Assembly (NCBI RefSeq): GCF_047948215.1
Contig: NC_134455.1
Location: 344,620,997-344,684,996, forward strand
Reading direction: 5' to 3'
Origin: Lycorma delicatula
Lineage: Eukaryota; Arthropoda; Insecta; Hemiptera; Fulgoridae
DNA: 64,000 bases
The notes under the pieces were generated by a model that was not told the DNA's origin, searched no databases, and saw nothing but the letters and a program-made list of their open reading frames with translations. This document shows positions 1 through 6,457 of this stretch, piece by piece (positions within the stretch are counted from its first letter, which is position 1; each line of letters begins with the position of its first letter). Position numbers and translations under genes: made by a program.

Positions 1-511
1 CGACCATGCGGCGGGCTCTCGCCCTTTCGTACAGCAATCTGCCATTCGGGTTTGTCAGATTGCTGTTCCATGACACGTGTTTGGCATTGAGGTCGCCAAT
101 GAGTAGCATGGGCCCATCCCAATTTTCCAGCACGGCATCCAGATCTGCGCCGGTTACCGCATCGTTCGGCTTGTTATAAGCCGAAACCAGCCGATACACC
201 GTGCCTAGATGCTCCACATGCACACACGTTTGTTCCATCACGTTTTTATGAAGAACAACGCGCGTATGCATGTGGCGTCTATGGACTAAAACCGCGGTTC
301 CACCGGCGGTGGGGTATCCGGGTCGTACTGGCCTATCCGTCCTATATGTAAAATAGTCCCGAAGGGTCAGTGGCTTTATTGGGTTCAAGCGCGTCTCAGA
401 CAACAGTATCACGTCTATCAGTAGATCCTCGGCCAGACCGCAAAGTATAGCCATGAGGCACTCTATTAAGGACTGAAGAGATTTTGCCTGGAGCAGGCGT
501 GGCAAGACCAT
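1..511 (-). pseudogene. Endonuclease remnant, unit 1, cut by window start
   Basis: First 170 residues of the domain, including SET and GDLNAKH. The SDH motif lies outside the window. Carries Val124Leu (g142) and Lys113Asn (g173), seen in no other copy; a398 is silent. Confidence 0.9.
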
Positions 512-1780
512 ATAATGTCTGGCAGGACATCCCTCACTGTCATTTGTGACAGGAAATCCATGCCAGTACTCTCCAACGGGGTGGCCGGTTTCGGTTTGCC
601 GCTGGAGGCGCTTTTTGAAGCGGCCGCACTTTTGGCGGGGCGCGGGACCACAGTGGCCGCGGTGTTTTTAACAGCCTGCTTGGCCTTCCCAGCCGGAGCA
701 GGCTTTGCCTTTCCCGTCGAAGAAGGCTTGGCCTTCCCCGCCGGGGCCGGTTTTGTCGCAGCATTTTGTTTTACCACCTTTTTAGTGGTAGCCGCCGGTT
801 TTGGCTTGGCGGGCTTTGGGGAGGGTACCTCCCCTTTTTTCACTGCCGCCTTAGCCACAGGTGCCGGCACCTCCAGTTTGAGGGCTGTTTTTCCCCCACC
901 GGCAGTCAACAGTCGCGGGCTTTTTAATTCCCTTGACTTTGTTAATCTGCTCCATATAATAGGGGCAGCCCCTGTAATTATCCTGATGCGGCCCCTTACA
1001 ATTTGCACAAGAAGCTGGTTCCTAACGTGTTTAGACGCATGTTGCAGTGTCATGGTTTCCACCACACTTCACGCATTGCTGGGCCCTTTGGCAATAATTT
1101 GAAGAGTGCCCAAATTTCTGGCATCTGTGGCACTGGGGCGGCCCCCCTCGAGACACAAAAGCAGTCACTGTGACCTTGCAGTAAAAAATACTGCTAAGGT
1201 CGTAAATGGTACGGGCCATAGGGGTCCTCTTAAGGGCCACTAGGCAGGTCGTGGTTTCCCGACCGTCCCTGGTGAGGAGCTTCTTACCCGAAGTGACCTC
1301 AAAGCCAAGGGAGGTCAGTTCCTCCCTTACTTCCTCCGGGGTAGCCCCATAGGGGATCCCCCGTATAACTAACTACCTTCAGCTCCCTGTCCTTCTGGAG
1401 CTGAAAAGAGTGGAAGGCAACTCTCTTGGCGTGTAGAAAACTCTGCACCGTCCGGTAGTCTGCCTCGCAGCCTTATTGAGAGCCCGGTGCTTTTTGCCAC
1501 CAGGCGCCCCCCAATCCTCGACTTAATGTCGCGCGCTAATGCTGGCCACTCCTTTGAGCAGTCCAGCATTATCAGCGGGATTTTCTCCCGCCTGACGGTA
1601 GCAGGCTGTGATGGGCCACCATCATCAACCTGCGGGGTGGCGGATGCTGCAGCCCGCTACGGGCTTCGTCTCCATAGGAGGCACGGAGTCCCGACGTTTT
1701 AGGCGCTTCCTAGCGCCAGACCCGCTCTCCTCTCCGCCGACGGACAATTCCGCAATGGTGAACGGGGTGGAGGAGGCCTT
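466..1780 (-). pseudogene. ORF1 (gag-like) remnant, unit 1
   Basis: Tail frame is 16 codons longer than elsewhere because of the triplicated 24-bp repeat. a628 gives Ser where other copies have Arg in the RPAK(S/R)AAAS stretch. t984 changes Pro to Gln within knuckle 3. Knuckles 1 and 2 lie in the frame ending at 1031; the AACT duplication is at 1367-1374. Confidence 0.88.
680..751 (-). repeat. Three 24-bp repeats coding a Lys/Pro/Ala octapeptide in the gag tail
   Basis: Units at 680-703, 704-727 and 728-751 encode, on the minus strand, KPAPAGKA, KPSSTGKA and KPAPAGKA. All other copies keep one unit (for example 6626-6649), whose sequence matches the third. Such in-frame minisatellites expand or contract by slippage; here the difference is exactly two units. 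Confidence 0.92.
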
Positions 1781-1942
1781 TTAATTTAAAAAAATTAAAA
1801 CTTAAATTATCACTGCTTATAGACTACACTTCCTGTAACAAAATACACAAAAAATAAAATTGGAAAGTTAATCATTCCTGTTAAAATATAATTATTTTAA
1901 ATTTAACAGAATAGTCCTATAAGGATAGGCTATTTAGCTAAT
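1781..1942. other. AT-rich spacer between opposed element remnants
   Basis: This 162-bp AT-rich stretch separates the 5' end of the minus-strand gag remnant from the plus-strand RT tail. It contains short A/T runs and a CCTATAAGGATAGG imperfect palindrome at about 1917-1930. No coding sequence or known motif is seen. It recurs at the same place in every unit (for example 7679-7840). Confidence 0.6.
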
Positions 1943-2187
1943 GTAATTCAAATGACATCGCCCTGAGGACGATATTCAGGGCCTCGTGGTTCATCAGGAA
2001 TTGGTCAGCGCTTCGCAGAGATGCCAGAATCCAGACATTCGGGCAGATTGGATTTGAGCAGGCGAGGCGGTGCTTTAACCCAACTGCTTCGTCCGGGTTG
2101 CAACACATCCGAGACATATGCTGGGACGACCCGCTGCCACAGGAGGTCAGGAAACGATCTCATCCAGTTTTGGACGAACCAACTTGA
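1943..2187 (+). pseudogene. RT C-terminal tail of a second, related non-LTR element (reference copy)
   Basis: From 1951 the plus strand encodes 78 residues and then TGA at 2185-2187. It begins NDIALRTIFRAS and ends in a segment containing RDICWDD and VRKRSHPVLDEPT. Over its last 28 residues it matches the minus-strand RT tail (4564-4850) at 18 positions, with the same stop location. The two are therefore homologous ends of ORF2 from related but clearly diverged elements. One base is missing near 1951: the codons before it, reading VIQ, are in a different frame, and the match is lost upstream of about 1943. The rest of this second element's ORF2 is absent. Orientation is opposite to the main element. 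Confidence 0.82.
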
Positions 2188-2630
2188 GGTAACAGCCAAC
2201 CAGGTAAACATGCCAGAAGGATGAGGTGAGTGCTTCTTTAATCACGTATATTATCATTATATAATATAGTATAATTATACTAATTCGATATTATATTATT
2301 TATCTTGGTTAAAACCATTTTTGCTATTGGTTCTTTGAATATAAGAGGCAACTTAACAATTTGATGTATGATTGTCATTTCCTTTTAACTTCTTGTATTA
2401 ATGATTGAAAGAAATTAAAATTAATAGAATCTAAAAATTAAATAAATAAATAATTTTAAAAATAAATTAAATACTCCGACCATGGTTTACCCCTTCCGCC
2501 ACCAATATGACCCATAAAGTAGTGATTTAACTAAACTAGAGAAACATAGGAAATAATCAAACATCCCATACAATATATACATGACCACATGTACATATAT
2601 GCTTATATATCTTTAATGAGACCCGCCTCC
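2188..2630 (+). other. AT-rich 3' flank of the plus-strand RT tail
   Basis: Follows the ORF2 stop, so it may begin with the 3' untranslated part of the second element. It is strongly AT-rich, with TATA-like runs (about 2250-2310) and a TAAATAAATAAATAA stretch near 2440-2455. No poly(A) tail clearly marks an element end. A splice-donor-like GAG|GTGAGT lies at 2223-2231. No coding sequence is recognised. Confidence 0.5.
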
Positions 2631-2952
2631 TGACATCCACGTTCCTCTACTCAAACAAACTCCTCCTTCATGATAAGAAGTAAGAAGAGAAGACGAAACA
2701 GCAGAAGAAGAAGGAAGAATAACCGATCACAGAAGAATCCTGCCTCCTCGTCCGCTTAGTTCTTCTTAGAACTACAAGTAAAGCGGTTTTGTTTAAGGTT
2801 ACTCAAGAGAAGGGAGAGGCAAGGTCTACAGCATCGGCCTGGCGATTCACCGTAGGAAGACGTGCAGACTCATCAACCAAATCACACTTCCATTTTCATT
2901 AACCTACCAGCAGAACAAGTGCTTTAAACCATCCACACCTCATACCACGGCG
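2631..2952 (+). other. Purine-rich leader before the plus-strand ORF1-like start
   Basis: Contains a run of AAG/GAA triplets at about 2670-2740, and short CT-rich patches around 2640-2665 and 2745-2770. No open reading frame of note. Its position, directly ahead of the ATG at 2953, suggests a 5' untranslated region of a third, plus-strand element remnant. This is inference only. Confidence 0.35.
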
Positions 2953-3266
2953 ATGGAACGAACAAAAAAAATCCAATTAATGGGGGGCCGACTTATTCCA
3001 AATATTCAACACCCCGGCGCACGGGCGCTCAAAATCACGCTGCGTTAAATACATCTCTCCTGCCACCCCTTAACACGAGCAGACACCTAATTCTTAATAG
3101 AGATGTTTCGCGTCTAACAAACAATTCTAACACCGCGCCAAAGTCCGCTGGTGCCATGAATCGCAGTAACCTCCTAGCCTCCCTTCTATCGTCAGAAAAA
3201 AGAAGAAGAAGAGAAGATAACAGGCTGTTGTCTCTCGACTGTATAGTTCTCTCCAGAACTTGCTAG
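2953..3266 (+). pseudogene. Possible ORF1 N-terminus on the plus strand, frameshifted (reference copy)
   Basis: ATG at 2953 opens MERTKKIQLMGG. With six Gs at 2982-2987 the frame stops at TAA 3046-3048 after 31 codons. Downstream, in the other frame, coding continues to TAG 3264-3266 with a Ser/Thr/Asn-rich stretch and a basic EKRRRRED patch. The single copy with seven Gs (20647-20961) reads through as 104 residues. An N-terminal Ser/Thr- and Arg-rich segment after a long leader is reminiscent of LINE ORF1 starts, but no diagnostic domain is present. It could equally be an unrelated small exon or a chance frame. Confidence 0.4.
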
Positions 3267-3694
3267 CTAATTACAAGGTTACCAAGAAGATGTGAGGGAC
3301 AGACACGACAAGAAAATACCAACTTCCATACCGACCATCCGATTTAAAAATTCTCCCTTCGAATCGGAGAGCCTGGACAGTGTCCCGTGATGCTGTATGA
3401 TTCTATAATCGGGCGTTATTTTTAATGACGGGTCTAAGTTTAATGTTTTATTATAATTTTTTATGGACGGATTTTTATTAGCATTCCATATCCGTTCGTA
3501 CCAGCGTTTTCGAACCCATTTTTGGGTCCGACCCCCCTCAGACCGTCCGCTGAAGTCCTTCGGTCGTAACGCTTCATGGGCTAGCAGGAATACGCCACAA
3601 CGGAATACGAACCAACTGTTTGGAGGGAGCAATGCGCTCCCTTCTCCGGAGGGAGTCGCAATTGCTGATCTAATTTAATTTATTTAATTGTAAG

Positions 3695-3708
3695 TTTTTA
3701 TTTTAGGT
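3695..3708 (+). repeat. 14-bp direct repeat, left copy
   Basis: TTTTTATTTTAGGT, identical to 4258-4271. The two copies bracket 549 bp. They may be target-site duplications of an old insertion, or duplicated acceptor-like pyrimidine tracts ending in AG. On the minus strand each contains AATAAA. Confidence 0.6.
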
Positions 3709-4114
3709 ATGGATAAGGAGATGATCTTCACCCACCCACTTCTTTAAAGGCTTCCCTTCACGATGCATCTCTGCTGTGCTCTTTTCCGGACTCCTGTCCG
3801 TGACGTCGGGTCGCGTAAAGGGTCTGTTTTCATCTAAGATGACCTTTTCGTTCTTCTTTGGCCTGCACTTTTCGAGACTCGGCAGTAATCGAGATCACAT
3901 GCCATTAACCTTGATATTGCCGTGGCCCCGAAGGTCTGAATGAACGAGGGAAAGTGCAGGTTTCTTCCTTCTTCGTTCTTTTATGCTGTCGGTGGCTGCT
4001 GGGCTCGTTCCCTCTTCTTCTTTCTTGAAGGGAACTTACAATTCGGTAAAAAATGATCGCCTTTTGTCGAAGAAGTAAAAAGTATTTTTTACACAAAATA
4101 ATATTAATCTTCCA

Positions 4115-4128
4115 GACACACGTGTGTC
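4115..4128. repeat. Perfect 14-bp palindrome with CACGTG core
   Basis: GACACACGTGTGTC is its own reverse complement. The CACGTG centre is the classical E-box bound by bHLH proteins, but nothing else here indicates a promoter. Conserved in all copies. Confidence 0.7.
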
Positions 4129-4218
4129 CGGGAAGGGTTTGAGGGGACCGCGTGGCCGCTGTGAAGAAACCATTTGTTTATTGTGGTGGCTGTTGGTATC
4201 TGCAACAAAAGAAACAGA

Positions 4219-4240
4219 ACACACACACACACACACACAC
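4219..4240. repeat. AC dinucleotide microsatellite
   Basis: Eleven AC pairs followed by G and nine As. Units 1-4 have 11 pairs (also 10117-10138, 16015-16036 and 21914-21935), and units 5-11 have 10 (for example 27812-27831). This single step explains the change of period from 5898 to 5896 bp. Confidence 0.97.
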
Positions 4241-4257
4241 GAAAAAAAAATTTGACT

Positions 4258-4271
4258 TTTTTATTTTAGGT
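4258..4271 (+). repeat. 14-bp direct repeat, right copy
   Basis: Exact repeat of 3695-3708. It lies 17 bases after the AC run and shortly after a nine-A stretch (4242-4250), so an A-rich tail precedes the right repeat, as would be expected for a retroposed insert on the plus strand. Confidence 0.6.
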
Positions 4272-4563
4272 TGACAGAATTAAAGGAAGGAAGGCCGTTT
4301 CCCAAGACGGCACGACGAGTCGTTCCACACCCACGTCTCTCCCGTTTCTGAAACAAGTGAAACAAAACACACACGGAGAAAAAAAAACCGCGTTTTTGTT
4401 TTAACCACAACTTATTTTGTTGATGTCTTGAGACCGTATAACTCGCGAAAATTAAACACTCGCGACCCCGGAAACGCCTCTGACGCGCTATTCCGTTTGT
4501 TGCTCATCCGGTATGTAGGCCCCTAAGCCTGGTTTGTCGATTCTCGGCTCCCGCACCGCACCA

Positions 4564-5544
4564 TCACGGTGGTTCGTCCAGTACGGCGTGAGGCCGCTTC
4601 CTTACAACTGTCGGGTTTGGGTCCTCTCGGCAGATGTCCCGAAGATGACTGTGTTCGGACACAGCCGCTCTCCCGAACAATCTGCGCGCCTGCACCACCC
4701 CCACCTCGGACACGGATTGCAATCTCGCATCGGTTCGGAGAGGAGAGTGGCGTTCCTGACGAACGACGGAGCTCCAAATATCGTCCGCAACGCAATGTTT
4801 TGGACGACCTCGATCTTCTTTTGAAGCGAAGAGCTCAACATTGCCCCCCATGCCGGGTAAGCATATGTCAGAATCGGCAGTACGTACAGCCGAAAGATGA
4901 GTAACTTAGTTGCCAGTGGGTACGGGCTGGCACTGTTCAGCACTGGGTATAATGAGGCTCTGGCGGCCTTAGCCCTCCGGGTCACATAATTTACATGTTC
5001 GCCGAAGGTAAGCCGCCTGTCCACGACCACCCCCAGGTACTTAACCGTTTTCTCAAAAGTGATTTTCTCCCCTGAGATTTCCAGCTGCCTGGCCGTTTTG
5101 CGTGTCTTGTATGTGAACATCACGGCCACCGATTTTTCACCGTTGACCCCGATTCTCCACATATCGAGCCACGGTTCCATTAAGTCCAGTTGCCTTTGGA
5201 GCCTCCGGACCGCGTTATCCACATTTGCGGATTCGTAGAAATATGCCGCGTCGTCTGCATAAAGGGCCGTTTTGAACCCTTCCGACAGCGGCATATCGTT
5301 CACGTACAAAGTGTACAGGAACGGGGAAAGCACTGCTCCTTGGGGAACCCCAGCGGCTATGACGGTCTGGCAAATATGACCGCATCAGTCTGACATAGCG
5401 GTACGGAATCGCCGATTGCGCTAGTTTATAAAGCAGCCCGCTATGCCAAACTTTGTCAAAGGCCTTGGCCACATCCAGAAAAACGGCTGTACTCACCGCT
5501 TTCCTGTTCAGGCCTCCGACAAAGTCATCTATTATTTTTATCAT
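4564..5544 (-). pseudogene. Reverse transcriptase of ORF2, internally deleted; reference copy
   Basis: Three frames carry successive parts. Frame one (5544 to about 5365) has FLDVAKAFDKVWH with the first catalytic Asp (codon 5475-5473) and ends at SYLPDR. Frame two (about 5357-4745) has AGVPQGAVLSP, then YADD at 5261-5250 with the catalytic Asp pair, KYLG near 5042, and the thumb-like stretch LPILTYAYPAWGAM and FGAPSFVRNATLL. Frame three (about 4748-4564) carries the tail ending HLRDICREDP...VLDEPP and a TGA stop. About 20-30 residues are missing between SYLPDR and AGVPQG compared with the family. All three catalytic Asp residues survive but can never be in one protein. Upstream RT motifs are absent. 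Confidence 0.93.
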
Positions 5545-5590
5545 AATATATGGTAAAATAAAAATTCTGAGGAGGATATCTCCTCCTCAG
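5534..5590. repeat. Nested inverted repeats at the RT deletion junction
   Basis: ATTTTTAT at 5534-5541 pairs with ATAAAAAT at 5558-5565. Directly beside it CTGAGGAGG (5567-5575) pairs with CCTCCTCAG (5582-5590) around a 6-base loop. The pair sits exactly where linker coding sequence ends and RT sequence resumes on the minus strand. It is identical in the other copies, for example at 11432-11488. Confidence 0.8.
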
Positions 5591-5760
5591 TCGTCGTTTC
5601 TCCGCTATGGCGTCGGAGATATGAGGAAGGAGGTCGTTTCGAACAACTGCTCGAGTTTTGGGCGACAGTGTCGTCGATTTCCTCCGGGGTGTTAAGGAGC
5701 TCAAGATTTACCGGCCTCTACTCCCGCTGGAGGATCTCGTAGAACCTTTTCCAGTTAACT
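5545..5760 (-). pseudogene. EN-RT linker and RT deletion junction; reference copy
   Basis: In a frame shifted from the endonuclease, minus-strand codons from about 5759 read VNWKRFYEILQRE and then a TAG stop. An LNTPEEIDD segment follows and, in another frame, AIAEKRRLRRRY just before 5565. These resemble the linker that normally joins endonuclease to RT in Jockey-like elements. The coding match then stops at an AT-rich, palindromic patch (5534-5590) and resumes inside the RT domain. The N-terminal RT motifs are therefore deleted, probably several hundred bases. The deletion size is inferred from the usual domain length and was not measured. Confidence 0.75.
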
Positions 5761-6457
5761 GTGGGGAATCTCGACCGTCCCCTGCCTGTCCTAGTTCCAA
5801 AAGGACAGGGGAATGGTCCGAGCAGAGGTCTTCTATCGTTTCAATCATGAACGGGAGGGTACCCTCCTTCTTGACTGCGATATCTAGCACGTCAGGCCTA
5901 AATCTGCCTGAATGATGAACGTGCGTGGGCACCTCAGGGCCTACGACGACCATGCGGCGGGCTCTCGCCCTTTCGTACAGCAATCTGCCATTCGGGTTTG
6001 TCAGATTGCTGTTCCATGACACGTGTTTGGCATTGAGGTCGCCAATGAGTAGCATGGGCCCATCCCAATTTTCCAGCACGGCATCCACATCTGCGCCGGT
6101 TACCGCATCGTTCGGCTTTTTATAAGCCGAAACCAGCCGATACACCGTGCCTAGATGCTCCACATGCACACACGTTTGTTCCATCACGTTTTTATGAAGA
6201 ACAACGCGCGTATGCATGTGGCGTCTATGGACTAAAACCGCGGTTCCACCGGCGGTGGGGTATCCGGGTCGTACTGTCCTATCCGTCCTATATGTAAAAT
6301 AGTCCCGAAGGGTCAGTGGCTTTATTGGGTTCAAGCGCGTCTCGGACAACAGTATCACGTCTATCAGTAGATCCTCGGCCAGACCGCAAAGTATAGCCAT
6401 GAGGCACTCTATTAAGGACTGAAGAGATTTTGCCTGGAGCAGGCGTGGCAAGACCAT
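5708..6457 (-). pseudogene. Apurinic-type endonuclease domain of ORF2; reference copy
   Basis: This domain nicks target DNA so that the RT can prime on it. The 249-codon frame is open and overlaps the gag tail by 46 nt. Visible motifs are SET at residues 38-40 (metal-binding Glu39), GDLNAKH at 139-145 (Asp140, Asn142), W148, DVLDI at 189-193 and SDHSPV at 213-218 (catalytic Asp214/His215). These are the exonuclease/endonuclease/phosphatase-fold motifs of LINE endonucleases. The N-terminal strand that should carry an Asn (motif I) is not in this frame. A degenerate match may lie in the overlapping gag frame near 6450, so Met1 is not the original start. After about residue 235 the frame runs out of phase with the linker. 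This copy has Thr61 (t6277), where most have Pro. Confidence 0.93.

Larger units (their letters stand above)
3267..4563. other. Unassigned 1.3-kb block between the plus ORF1-like start and the minus RT end
   Basis: No recognisable protein domain on either strand. Its right part would be the 3' untranslated region of the minus-strand element, but no poly(A) marks the end. A 117-codon minus-strand frame (3632-3279, beginning MLPPNSWFV) matches nothing I recognise and has a skewed Lys/Asn/Arg composition. Structural items inside are hairpins at 3509-3522 (ACCCA/TGGGT), 3625-3641 (GGGAGC/GCTCCC) and 3787-3800 (CGGAC/GTCCG), a 14-bp direct repeat, a palindrome and an AC microsatellite, the last three listed separately. 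Confidence 0.6.
1..5946. repeat. Array unit 1 (5946 bp)
   Basis: The most divergent copy. It is 48 bp longer than units 2 and 3 because the 24-bp gag-tail repeat occurs three times (680-751). Private bases noticed are g142, g173, a398, a628, t984 and a3836. The AC run has 11 pairs (4219-4240). Stretches without a recognisable gene are 2188-2952 and 3267-4563. Confidence 0.98.

Noticed and set aside
515..1102. Long plus-strand frame rich in Ala, Gly and Phe opposite the gag tail (repeated in each unit)
   Set aside because: It is the complement of the Lys/Ala/Pro-rich gag tail; its composition and length changes follow that tail exactly, and it has no domain of its own.
2005..2224. A minus-strand 68-codon frame and a plus-strand 67-codon frame over the plus RT tail
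   Set aside because: Both are out of frame with the stretch at 1951-2187, which is the one that shows homology.
2953..3048. The 31-codon plus-strand frame as a genuine small protein
   Set aside because: It ends because of the six-G run; the read-through copy suggests it is a truncated start of a longer frame.
3279..3632. Minus-strand 117-codon frame as a real gene
   Set aside because: No recognised motif, no start context or conserved neighbour, AT-rich low-complexity composition; left as part of the unassigned block.
4534..4904. Two plus-strand frames of 96 and 111 codons over the RT end
   Set aside because: Antisense shadows of the minus-strand RT tail, which has clear homology to RT proteins and to the plus-strand tail at 1943-2187.
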